Source: Paenibacillus agilis
GTDB lineage: Bacteria; Bacillota; Bacilli; Paenibacillales; Paenibacillaceae
Reading direction: 5' to 3'
DNA length: 64,000 nt
NCBI RefSeq assembly: GCF_007786455.1
Contig: NZ_VNJK01000001.1
Location: 1,386,074 to 1,450,073 of the forward strand
Shown here piece after piece: positions 26,320 through 34,185 of this stretch (within the stretch, counting starts at the first letter, position 1; every line of letters begins with the position of its first letter). Under the pieces are notes generated by a model that was not told the origin of the DNA, ran no database searches, and worked only from the letters and a program-made list of their open reading frames with translations. The translations under genes were made by a program, and so were the position numbers.

Positions 26320-27892
26320 TCATGAAAGTGTACAGTATACCCCAACGCGAAATAAGCTTCATCCTGCTCAGATTTTACTGTCTTGGCTGGAAGTCATCAA
26401 AGCGCTCATACCTTTAATTATTATTGTCTTCTTTGATATAAGAGATTCGGCTCAATTAGAATGGTATCACGCAATTTTACCGGGTATATTGCTTTTTGGG
26501 CTATTTACAAGCTACTTGTCTTGGCAGCGATTCTATTATGTGCTAGAGCATGATCGTGTTCGTATCCACAAAGGTATTTTGTTCAGAGAAGAACGAAATC
26601 TTTATTATTCTCGTATTCATTCCGTTAATGTGGAGCAGCCGTTAATTCATCGGTTGTTAGGTATTGCTCGGATCAAGATCGAAATGCCAGGGGGGAAATC
26701 TGAAGGGGATGGCGTTCTAAAAGCGATAACACTGGATACGGCAAACGAACTGGAACAGTGGATTCGCAGTCAATCATCATCGATGAAGCTGAAAAAAGAA
26801 GTTGAAGTCGTGGGACAGGAACAACAAAAGTTAGTTTATGATCAGAGTGATGATGTTAATGCCCAGTCTCAACTAGCCTCGGAGCAACATGCCATTTCTT
26901 CACCTGATGTTATTGATAACAAACGAGAGCATGAGCGTAATACAGCTCAAACTGTTGCTTATACATATAAGCTGCCTTTGATCGAGGTGTTGTTTGCATC
27001 GATTACAACGGTCAACATTGGGTTAGTTATTACGTTTATGTTAGGTGTTATTTCATTCGCTGATGATATTTTGCCAGCAGCTCTCTACGACCGAATCATT
27101 TCAATGGCACAGGCGATTTTCCCGACTTGGTGGGGAATTGTCATAGTTGGTGTAATTGCAGCATGGGCTCTTTCTACGATTCTTTATATATTGAAATACG
27201 GTGGATTCCAATTGGAGTTTGATGGAAGTCAAATTAGCATATCCTATGGGCTGTTAGAGAAGAAGAAGCATGTGTTTCGCATTAAGCGGGTGCAGGCGGT
27301 CGTTGTGAAGGAAGGTATTCTGCGTCAAGTTCTCGGATATGCCGAGGTTGGTCTTCATGTCGTATCTTCGAATAAAAACGAAATGGTTATTTTACACCCA
27401 TTTATTCGTAAGCAGCTTCTACAAAGCTGGATGGCTGAAATGGTACCACAGTTTAACTGGGTTGAACGGGAGAAACGTTCTCCGAAGAGAGCCATTTGGA
27501 CCTTCTTGAAGTGGGACACGCTTATAAATGGATTGCTTACAGCTGCAGCCGTCTGGTATTTTGGCGCAGTTGGCTGGTGGGTTCTGCTGTTATTCGTTGT
27601 AACCGTGCCGATTTCTTATATCGCACATTCAGACGAGGGATTCACGTGCCGTGACGAGCAGCTTACCATTTGGAAAAGGGATTTGGCACGCTATACGATT
27701 TTTGCACGCCGTAAGCAAATAGTAACATTCCAAAAGCGTTCAACACCTCTTCAGAAGAAGATGCGTTTACAGCGAATGAAAGTGAAACTGATGGGGGATG
27801 TTGGGGGAACCAGTTTCAGTACACAATGCTTGGATGAGCATGACGTAGAAGCGGTTTGGAACTGGTTTAGAAGAGACCAACGTCTAAAATAA
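26312..27892 (+). CDS. ydbT: Multi-PH-domain membrane protein, YdbT-like
   Basis: 526 residues. Paired N-terminal membrane segments, a first bPH2 domain (RFYYVLEHDRVRIHKGILFR; SRIHSVNVEQPLIHRLLGIA), a charged linker (about 155-215), two membrane segments, a second bPH2 domain (KKKHVFRIKRVQAVVVKEG; LRQVLGYAEVGLHVV), a further membrane pair and a third, divergent PH unit (RRKQIVTFQKRSTPLQKKMR). Architecture as in B. subtilis YdbT. Translationally overlaps ydbS; last gene of the operon. Confidence 0.87.
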   Translation: MNDHESVQYTPTRNKLHPAQILLSWLEVIKALIPLIIIVFFDIRDSAQLEWYHAILPGILLFGLFTSYLSWQRFYYVLEHDRVRIHKGILFREERNLYYSRIHSVNVEQPLIHRLLGIARIKIEMPGGKSEGDGVLKAITLDTANELEQWIRSQSSSMKLKKEVEVVGQEQQKLVYDQSDDVNAQSQLASEQHAISSPDVIDNKREHERNTAQTVAYTYKLPLIEVLFASITTVNIGLVITFMLGVISFADDILPAALYDRIISMAQAIFPTWWGIVIVGVIAAWALSTILYILKYGGFQLEFDGSQISISYGLLEKKKHVFRIKRVQAVVVKEGILRQVLGYAEVGLHVVSSNKNEMVILHPFIRKQLLQSWMAEMVPQFNWVEREKRSPKRAIWTFLKWDTLINGLLTAAAVWYFGAVGWWVLLLFVVTVPISYIAHSDEGFTCRDEQLTIWKRDLARYTIFARRKQIVTFQKRSTPLQKKMRLQRMKVKLMGDVGGTSFSTQCLDEHDVEAVWNWFRRDQRLK

Positions 27893-27912
27893 TAAAATTA
27901 ACTATTTCTGCG

Positions 27913-27954
27913 ACAGCCTTAGTTTCGTGTAAGAACGAACTAAGGTTGTTTTTT
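27913..27954 (+). terminator. Intrinsic terminator of the two-component/ydbST operon
   Basis: ACAGCCTTAGTTTCGT pairs with ACGAACTAAGGTTGT (one bulge, one G-T pair), then six T. Confidence 0.9.
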
Positions 27955-27959
27955 GCGCA

Positions 27960-28424
27960 TTAATAATTGTCAGCTGAGCTACCATCCAAGAAGATAACGG
28001 TCTTGGATGGCTGGTCCCAGCTGACGGGAAGATGAAATACTTTTTTAAGCAGTGAAATAGGCACGTAAGTACGTTTATTTTTAATAATTGGCTTTTCTGT
28101 TAAGGTAACATCTTTTCCATTTACTTTTAGTTTATCGCTAATGGAATACCAATTTACCTGATGCCGCTCACCTTTTATGACAACGGAATGGGAAGTGGAT
28201 TCCCAATGAAGTTCGACGTCCATCACTTCATGAAGCTGTGAGGCTAAGATGTAACTAGCGCCTTCGTGCAAAATGGATCCTGATAAAATGGATTCACCAT
28301 GAGCGTTGAACACATTAACGGATTGATTATCAACAGCAGCAGCTGCCTGTACGGGTAAGTCGAGATGTAATGTAAGAGCGATGGCTAATGTAAAGGTTAT
28401 TAGGGCGGTTTTTTTCAAATTCAT
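27960..28424 (-). CDS. Secreted copper-amine-oxidase-N-like (stalk) domain protein
   Basis: 154 residues. Signal peptide (NLKKTALITFTLAIALTLHL, cleavage near VQA-AA). The mature part resembles the beta-rich CuAO N1 domain widespread in Paenibacillus exoproteins: YILASQLHEVMDVELHWES, a KNKRTYVPISLLKKVF turn and WDQPSKTVIFL. Likely a cell-wall or extracellular adaptor; no enzyme domain is attached. AAGGAGG precedes the ATG. Confidence 0.8.
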   Translation of the reverse strand: MNLKKTALITFTLAIALTLHLDLPVQAAAAVDNQSVNVFNAHGESILSGSILHEGASYILASQLHEVMDVELHWESTSHSVVIKGERHQVNWYSISDKLKVNGKDVTLTEKPIIKNKRTYVPISLLKKVFHLPVSWDQPSKTVIFLDGSSADNY

Positions 28425-28615
28425 AACCTCCTTCTATAGAATGACGTTTCACGACTAGAAAAAGTTTCATGAAATGATAAGCTTTTTTGAGATACTTCTT
28501 TTGGAAGAGTGCAGTACAAATGCATCCCTCTCTTCTTACTTAAACCAATCAAAGATGAATCGATCACAATCTAGACAATTTTTATTGCATTCTATTTCTA
28601 CTAAACACATGAATA

Positions 28616-28661
28616 AGCCCAGCTAACTCCTCTTTATTCTTAAAGAAAAGTCAGCTGGGCT
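28616..28661 (-). terminator. Hairpin downstream of helD, likely terminator
   Basis: AGCCCAGCT (28616-28624) pairs with AGCTGGGCT (28653-28661). The T-tract on the minus strand is weak, so confidence is moderate. Confidence 0.6.
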
Positions 28662-28680
28662 GTATTAGCCAATATAATTA

Positions 28681-30819
28681 TTATTCGATGACGCTATCAA
28701 TTAACGGACTACACGTTCCAGTGTAAAGCACAGTTAAACGATGCAATGCTCTTGTACAGCCTACATAGAGTAGGCGAGTCTCAAGTGGTTGCAGACCATA
28801 GCGAGTGCTGTCAGCACCTATAATCGTTACGGCATCAAACTCCAAGCCTTTTGATAAATATACAGGTAGTACAGAAATGCCCCCTGCATACGTATCTTGT
28901 TTGCCATCCATTAAATTAATTTCCCAACCATTCTCTCTAAGCTCAGCAGCTAATTGACGCGCTTCCTCAGTCGTGCGGGTGAGGAGAGCTGTTGTCTCAT
29001 AGTTCTGTTCTTTCATAGCCATAAGCTCAGTCTCGATGTAAGTGAGCTGGTTATCCTCGTCATGAGAAAGAACTCGAACAGGTTCTCCACTGCGGAAGAC
29101 AGGCTCTGCCAGAATAGGGTTAGTAATTCCACGCTTCAAGATGACATTGGCAAACTCTATAATTTCCATTGTAGAGCGGTAGCTTCGTCTTAGCTCGAAG
29201 TAACCTGTATCTTCCTCTTGGAAGAGATTGCGAAGTTCATCCCAGCTTTCAATACCTGCATAAGCATGGATACCCTGAGAAAGATCGCCGAGTACGGTAA
29301 AGGATTGACTGCGGACGCATTGATTCAATAATGCCAAATGAAGGGGAGAAAAATCCTGTGCCTCATCAATGACAATATGATCAAAAGTATGCGTTCGCTC
29401 AACACCATACATAAGCATATGGATATAGGTCATTGTCGTTAAATCTTCTTGGCGAATTTGATTCTGCTTCAGATCGTTGACGGTTCGTTTCCATAATGCT
29501 GGTGCTAAGAACTGGCGAACAGGTTCCGTTTTTATCAACGTCTTGTAGATATGCAGGACATCTGGCTTCGGCCATTTTTTCATATAGGCTTTCAGACGGG
29601 AAGAGGATTTGCGTTTCTTCTCCTGAAGAGTTGTACGTGAACGTTCACGCTTCAGTTCCATTTCGACCCAACGTTGAATACGTGCAGATACACGTTCTAG
29701 CCGCTTGGCAGGAGCATAAGAACGATACTCCTCATGATACCATGTCAATAGCTGCTCATGTTTAATGAGCGCCCCGTCCCATGGACTGAAGTCTTCTTCT
29801 GGTACAGCCTGCTCGACAATGTCTTGCACAGCATCCTGAATAAGTTGTTTCCAAGCAAGAGAGCCTTTCATTCTGCCGCCAGCAGCTTGAATATCTTGAT
29901 TAGCTCCTTGCAGTTCACCATACCAGAGCTCGGCTTCTTCTGTTGCGCTGATAAGCTGTATCCGATCATCTAGCCCAGTCCAGTCTAGGGCCCAGTCAGC
30001 GAATGTTCGCTGCTGGATATCTCCTACACCCAGTTCAGGAAGCACATCAGATATATAATCCAAGAACATTCGGTTCGGGGCAAAAATAATCATTCGATCC
30101 GCACGTACTTGCTCTTGATACTGATAAAGCAAAAAAGCAAGGCGATGCAATGCAACAGTTGTCTTACCACTACCTGCAACCCCTTGTATAAACAAGGCTT
30201 TATTTTTAGGGGCACGAATAATAAGATCCTGCTCTGCTTGAATCGTTGATACGATATCACGAAGCTTATTATCTTTATTTTCTCCTAGCCGGTAGACGAG
30301 GAACTCGTCGTTCACATGCTCATCGCCGGACGATCGATTATACGTATCTGCCACTCTCTGCAAACGTTCCTGACGAATAACAAGATTTCGTTTTAGATCG
30401 ACGTGTGCTGCTTCGGCTCCCTCAGGAGTCTCATATTGAACTGCTTCTTCTCCACCGTTGAAGGCATAAAATAAACTCGCAACAGGAGCTCTCCAATCCA
30501 AGACAAGCGGGTAGGCTTCTGTATCCCCAAGTTTCCAGGTCTCTTCATCGTCAACCCCTTGTTTACCTATATAGAGAATATGACTATTGTCGCGACCTAC
30601 TTGTCGTACGTCCATTCTTGCGAAGTACGGGTCTTTAACAGCTCTGCGCAGTCTTTGCCTTCTTGTCTCACGATGATCTTCAAGTACTTGCTCTGTGAAA
30701 TCTGAACCGCGATAGACCGGAATTTGTTTTAATTCATCATACTGCCTGTGAATGAGAGACAACGTCTGTTCGAGACGTTGTTCTTCTTCTTGATAGGCAC
30801 TTTGAAAAGATTCGCTCAC
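28681..30819 (-). CDS. helD: RNA polymerase recycling helicase-like factor HelD
   Basis: 712 residues. An N-terminal coiled arm (about 1-60), DUF-like region with YIGKQGVDDEETWKLGD and VLDWRAPVASLFYAF, Walker A GVAGSGKTT (213-221), Walker B IDEAQDFSPLH, and C-terminal UvrD-like motifs (RRSYRSTMEIIEFAN, TRLLYVGCTRALHRL). HelD pries stalled RNA polymerase from DNA and RNA. Somewhat shorter than B. subtilis HelD (about 774). GTG start nine bases after AGGAGG. Confidence 0.92.
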   Translation of the reverse strand: MSESFQSAYQEEEQRLEQTLSLIHRQYDELKQIPVYRGSDFTEQVLEDHRETRRQRLRRAVKDPYFARMDVRQVGRDNSHILYIGKQGVDDEETWKLGDTEAYPLVLDWRAPVASLFYAFNGGEEAVQYETPEGAEAAHVDLKRNLVIRQERLQRVADTYNRSSGDEHVNDEFLVYRLGENKDNKLRDIVSTIQAEQDLIIRAPKNKALFIQGVAGSGKTTVALHRLAFLLYQYQEQVRADRMIIFAPNRMFLDYISDVLPELGVGDIQQRTFADWALDWTGLDDRIQLISATEEAELWYGELQGANQDIQAAGGRMKGSLAWKQLIQDAVQDIVEQAVPEEDFSPWDGALIKHEQLLTWYHEEYRSYAPAKRLERVSARIQRWVEMELKRERSRTTLQEKKRKSSSRLKAYMKKWPKPDVLHIYKTLIKTEPVRQFLAPALWKRTVNDLKQNQIRQEDLTTMTYIHMLMYGVERTHTFDHIVIDEAQDFSPLHLALLNQCVRSQSFTVLGDLSQGIHAYAGIESWDELRNLFQEEDTGYFELRRSYRSTMEIIEFANVILKRGITNPILAEPVFRSGEPVRVLSHDEDNQLTYIETELMAMKEQNYETTALLTRTTEEARQLAAELRENGWEINLMDGKQDTYAGGISVLPVYLSKGLEFDAVTIIGADSTRYGLQPLETRLLYVGCTRALHRLTVLYTGTCSPLIDSVIE

Positions 30820-30965
30820 TTTCAGTTACCTCCTAAGAGTAGTTTGAAATAGCTACGTATTGTTCTTAAGTGCGTAAAAACAGGAAGGTAACTATACCAT
30901 AACGAGATAGTGAACACAACATACAGCATTGTATTTCCCGTCTGGTATGTCTTTATACCGTGTGC

Positions 30966-31012
30966 GTAAAATCAAAAGAAACCGGGCTCTCCTTAATTAG
31001 GAATGCCCGGTT
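30966..31012 (-). terminator. Intrinsic terminator of deoD
   Basis: AACCGGGC (30980-30987) pairs with GCCCGGTT (31005-31012) with an inner TCCT/AGGA stem; the minus strand then reads T-rich. Confidence 0.82.
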
Positions 31013-31051
31013 GTGTTTCACGTATTTCTTCAATTTGAATCTATACGAATA

Positions 31052-31762
31052 TTATTTGCCTTCTACGATCGCATCAAGCGCAAGCTCGATCATTTGGTTG
31101 AAAGTAGTTTGGCGTTCTTCTGATGTCGTTTGCTCACCTGTTACGATATGATCGCTAACTGTTAGCAAGGACAAAGCTTTAACGCCGTATTTTGCAGCCA
31201 ACGTGTACAATGCAGCCGTTTCCATCTCAACAGCCATAACGCCGAATTCGCCAAGTCTGCTAACAGCCTCTGGGTTCTCGGAGTAGAAGTAGTCGGATGT
31301 ATGGACATTACCAACACGTACTTGCATTTGACGATCTTTAGAAATCATATATGCACGATGCAGAAGATCAAAGTCCGCGATCGGCGAGAACGAAATGCCA
31401 GGGAAGAAGTGCGAGATGATGGAGGAATCTGTACAAACACCTTGTGCCATCAACACTTCACGCAATTGAACATCACGTTGGATCGCGCCGCAAGTTCCTA
31501 CACGAACCAATGTTTTAACACCGTAATCTTTAATTAGCTCTGTTGCATAGATGGAGAAGGATGGAAGACCCATGCCTGTTCCTTGAACGGAGATACGCTC
31601 TCCTTTATAAGTACCTGTAAAGCCCAACATGTTACGAACTTGGTTATAGCATTGAACATCTTCTAAAAATGTCTCTGCAATATGCTTCGCACGAAGCGGG
31701 TCACCTGGAAGAAGTACTTTCTCTGCAATTGCACCTTGTGGAGCCTCTAAATGTATACTCAT
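31052..31762 (-). CDS. deoD: Purine nucleoside phosphorylase, hexameric DeoD type
   Basis: 236 residues. Starts [24 protein letters not shown], with [11 protein letters not shown] phosphate-binding, RVGTCGAIQ, and [19 protein letters not shown] plus [10 protein letters not shown] (catalytic Asp in SD). Prefers adenosine-type substrates in Bacillus, complementing the trimeric enzyme in the deo operon. The start is ATG 31762 preceded by GGAGG; a frame seven codons longer has no site. Not part of the deo operon; has its own upstream region with Crp- and cre-like boxes. Confidence 0.95.
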   Translation of the reverse strand: MSIHLEAPQGAIAEKVLLPGDPLRAKHIAETFLEDVQCYNQVRNMLGFTGTYKGERISVQGTGMGLPSFSIYATELIKDYGVKTLVRVGTCGAIQRDVQLREVLMAQGVCTDSSIISHFFPGISFSPIADFDLLHRAYMISKDRQMQVRVGNVHTSDYFYSENPEAVSRLGEFGVMAVEMETAALYTLAAKYGVKALSLLTVSDHIVTGEQTTSEERQTTFNQMIELALDAIVEGK

Positions 31763-32109
31763 GCTAAACCTCCAAATTATCATTCATTTTAATGTAGCAA
31801 CTTCGTCTCATCTTAATTTTGAATACGCTCACACTGACCACCGGTTAAAATAGGTTTAATGTAGACGATGCTTATTAGGATGACACGAAAATGCTGTTTG
31901 AATACTAGCCTAACACCACATATTCATCATTTCAGTGTTTTGTAACGTTTTCATTTTGTGTTCTTGCTCACAAAAAAATAGTTCTCGGCTTCACTGCGAC
32001 TAGGTCGAAGGTTGGACTACAATGGTGCTAGAATCATTTAGCGAACAAGTTCTGGTACAGGCATTCATAAAATAATACGCTCAGGCATTGCTTGATGTAG
32101 TCTTAGCAG
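31763..32109. other. Intergenic region between deoD and Crp-family regulator gene
   Basis: 347 bases without a gene. Contains TGTG-N8-CACA at 31957-31972 (the spacing of a Crp/Fnr operator, though lacking the central A/T pair of the optimum) and a 13-base cre-like TGTAACGTTTTCA at 31941-31953 with one base missing against consensus. Both could act on deoD. Nothing else recognised. Confidence 0.4.
31957..31972 (-). promoter_or_regulatory. Crp/Fnr-type operator candidate upstream of deoD
   Basis: TGTG (31957-31960) and CACA (31969-31972) separated by eight bases, within the TTTTGTG...CACAAAA inverted repeat. The next gene upstream encodes a Crp-family protein. Confidence 0.4.
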
Positions 32110-32850
32110 CTATAAGTTGAATTTATGTGCAGTGTCCTTACGACGCCAGACGCGCTGCTTCTGTTCAATATAGGAAGATTCACTGACTTCTGACATTTTC
32201 TTCAAATTCATAATTGTAATCGTTTTCTGATTAACGGCTATTAATCCTTCATCTTGAAATTCTTTGAGCGTCTTGGACAAAGACTCTCTCGTAACGCCTA
32301 CCATATTGGCAAGCACATGATGAGGGAACTTATATTGAATTTGAATGTAACCGCTATCTTCAACACCTAAGTTTGTAGATAGGTCCAGCAGTAGGTTAGC
32401 GCATTTGCGTCTCACGTCCATAAAGGACAAGTAGCAAATCTTGCGATTCAACACCCGAATGTTATCTACGAGCTGGCAATAGGCACGACGCAGTATCGAA
32501 GGATATCGTTCGGTTAGTTCCATAAAGTCTTCACCACTAAGCATCCATGCCTGTACGTTATCCATTGCTTCAATAGAAGCAATTCTAGCGGAGGCCGGAT
32601 CGATAGCTTCCACTTCGCCTATGGTTTCACCTGGGAAGAAGAAGTTGAAAATAAACTCTTTATCTTCCTCAATGCGATAAACTTTGACGAAGCCGGAACG
32701 AATAATAAAAATGTCTCTATTCGTATCTTCTTCATAAATAATGGTGTGATTTTTCTTGAAATGACGGTGTTTTAGCTTAGGAATGAGTTCTTTTATAGCA
32801 TGCTCAGGCAAATCCTGAAAGAAGGTAACCTGACGCAAATCATCTATCAT
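32110..32850 (-). CDS. Crp/Fnr-family transcriptional regulator
   Basis: 246 residues. Cyclic-nucleotide-binding-like beta barrel (about 10-125; FFFPGETIGEVEAID) and C-terminal Crp helix-turn-helix (about 165-225; HVLANMVGVTRESLSKTLKEF). There is no N-terminal cysteine cluster, so it is not an Fe-S Fnr sensor. The effector is unknown. Divergent from the nucleoside ABC operon; a 20-base inverted repeat lies 30 bases upstream of its start, a likely autoregulatory site. A basic tail (KQRVWRRKDTAHK) follows the DNA-binding domain. Confidence 0.88.
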   Translation of the reverse strand: MIDDLRQVTFFQDLPEHAIKELIPKLKHRHFKKNHTIIYEEDTNRDIFIIRSGFVKVYRIEEDKEFIFNFFFPGETIGEVEAIDPASARIASIEAMDNVQAWMLSGEDFMELTERYPSILRRAYCQLVDNIRVLNRKICYLSFMDVRRKCANLLLDLSTNLGVEDSGYIQIQYKFPHHVLANMVGVTRESLSKTLKEFQDEGLIAVNQKTITIMNLKKMSEVSESSYIEQKQRVWRRKDTAHKFNL

Positions 32851-32879
32851 CGTATTAATCCACCTTGTTTATATTATCA

Positions 32880-32899
32880 CTAGTGTCATCATACACTAG
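32880..32899. promoter_or_regulatory. Inverted repeat CTAGTGT-N6-ACACTAG, candidate Crp-family operator
   Basis: Perfect 7-base arms around CATCAT, the N6 spacing and GTGT/ACAC core fitting a Crp/Fnr-type dimer site. It sits between the divergent regulator and nucleoside transporter operon. Confidence 0.6.
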
Positions 32900-32911
32900 A
32901 AAACGCTTTCA
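32898..32911 (+). promoter_or_regulatory. cre-like CcpA site
   Basis: AGAAAACGCTTTCA matches TGWAANCGNTNWCA except for the first base, and is palindromic in its core (GAAA-ACGC-TTTC). It abuts the Crp-type palindrome, suggesting joint control of the divergent genes. Confidence 0.6.
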
Positions 32912-33071
32912 AACCAAGTTTAACTTCTTCTTACTTTAGTGTGGGGGTGATGGTTTTAGTTACCAGCTATAAGTCTAGTAACAAAGTTATGGTGCATTTT
33001 AGTAACTTAGGTTACGATAGGTAGTGGCAATACCGCAATACCAATACATCATTCATAGGGGGAACATACGC

Positions 33072-34109
33072 ATGAAGAAAAAAGGTTGGTTATTAATGCT
33101 TGCAAGTGTTATGGTGCTCACGCTCGTTTTGTCTGGCTGTGGTGCTAAAAACAAAGAGACAGATCCAGCAGCTGGTGGCTCTGCACCAAAAAGTGATCTC
33201 AAAGTAGGCCTCGTAACAGACTTGGGTAGTGTAAACGACAAGTCATTCAACCAAAGTGCGTGGGAAGGCTTGCAAAAGCTTCGTGATGAAAAAGGTGTTA
33301 GTGTCAAGTACATGGAGCCTAAAAAAGATGCTGAAATCATTCCTAACTTGAACCAATTCGTTAAGGGCGGCTATGATTTGACATGGGCAACAGGCTTTAC
33401 AATGATGGATCCTGTTAAACAAATTGCAGGAGAAAATCCAAATGCTAAACTTGCTATTATTGACGCGGAGGTAAAAGCACCTAACGTTGCTTCCGTCCTG
33501 TTCCAAGAGCATGAAGGCTCATTCTTGGTTGGTGTTATTGCTGGTCTTACAACTAAAACAAACAAACTTGGATTCGTTGGCGGTTTGGAATTGCCAGTAA
33601 TCAAGCGCTTCGAAGTTGGCTTCCGCGCTGGTGTTGAAGCAGTTAACCCAGAAGCAGCGAAGAACTTGAAAGTTATTTACACAGCTGACTTCAGCCGTGT
33701 AGACAAAGGTAAATCTGCAGCTTCCACAATTTATGAAGGCGGAGCGGACATTATCTTCCACGCATCTGGTATGACAGGTAACGGTGTATTTAATGAAGCA
33801 AAAGAGCGTAAGCAACGTGGTGAAAATGTTTGGGTTATCGGTGTAGATATGGACCAATCCTTGACATTTGGCGATGACATTACTTTGACTTCTATGATTA
33901 AGCGTGTTGATAACGCTGTTATCGAAATTTCCAAGCAATTGGAAGGCGACAAGTTCCCTGCAGGTAAAACAACTTACATGGGCTTGAAAGAAAATGGCGT
34001 AGATATTGCTCCAACTTCTAAGAAAAACGTTGCTCCAGAAGTATTGGAAAAAGTAGAAGAATTCCGTACGAAGATCATCAACGGTGAAATCACAGTTCCT
34101 AGCGAGTAA
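33072..34109 (+). CDS. nupN: Nucleoside-binding lipoprotein, BMP family
   Basis: 345 residues. Lipoprotein signal ending LVLSGC (lipid Cys23), then the BMP (PnrA/Med) fold: KVGLVTDLGSVNDKSFNQSA, FVGGLELPVIKRFEVGFRAG and VIGVDMDQSL. Binds nucleosides outside the membrane for the ABC transporter coded by the next three genes. The start is ATG 33072 after AGGGGG; a frame from 33024 has no signal-peptide logic. B. subtilis counterpart: nupN. Confidence 0.92.
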   Translation: MKKKGWLLMLASVMVLTLVLSGCGAKNKETDPAAGGSAPKSDLKVGLVTDLGSVNDKSFNQSAWEGLQKLRDEKGVSVKYMEPKKDAEIIPNLNQFVKGGYDLTWATGFTMMDPVKQIAGENPNAKLAIIDAEVKAPNVASVLFQEHEGSFLVGVIAGLTTKTNKLGFVGGLELPVIKRFEVGFRAGVEAVNPEAAKNLKVIYTADFSRVDKGKSAASTIYEGGADIIFHASGMTGNGVFNEAKERKQRGENVWVIGVDMDQSLTFGDDITLTSMIKRVDNAVIEISKQLEGDKFPAGKTTYMGLKENGVDIAPTSKKNVAPEVLEKVEEFRTKIINGEITVPSE

Positions 34110-34137
34110 TTGTACTTTTGACAATATGCATTGCCAA

Positions 34138-34165
34138 TTCCCCTGCCGCTTAAGTGGTGGGGGAA
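34138..34165 (+). other. Hairpin between binding-protein and ATPase genes
   Basis: TTCCCC (34138-34143) pairs with GGGGAA (34160-34165), extended by CC/GG inside. The following sequence (CTTCTT) is a poor T-tract, so it probably acts as an attenuator or mRNA 3' end protector that keeps the binding protein in excess. Confidence 0.5.
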
Positions 34166-34185
34166 CTTCTTAAGGAGGAATCCGT

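Noticed and set aside
32110-32850. Oxygen-sensing Fnr with Fe-S cluster
   Set aside because: No N- or C-terminal cysteine cluster; the few cysteines present do not fit a cluster motif, so only a Crp/Fnr-family call is made.
33519-34124. 201-codon frame on the minus strand
   Set aside because: Shadow of the BMP lipoprotein gene; no ribosome binding site and no domain.
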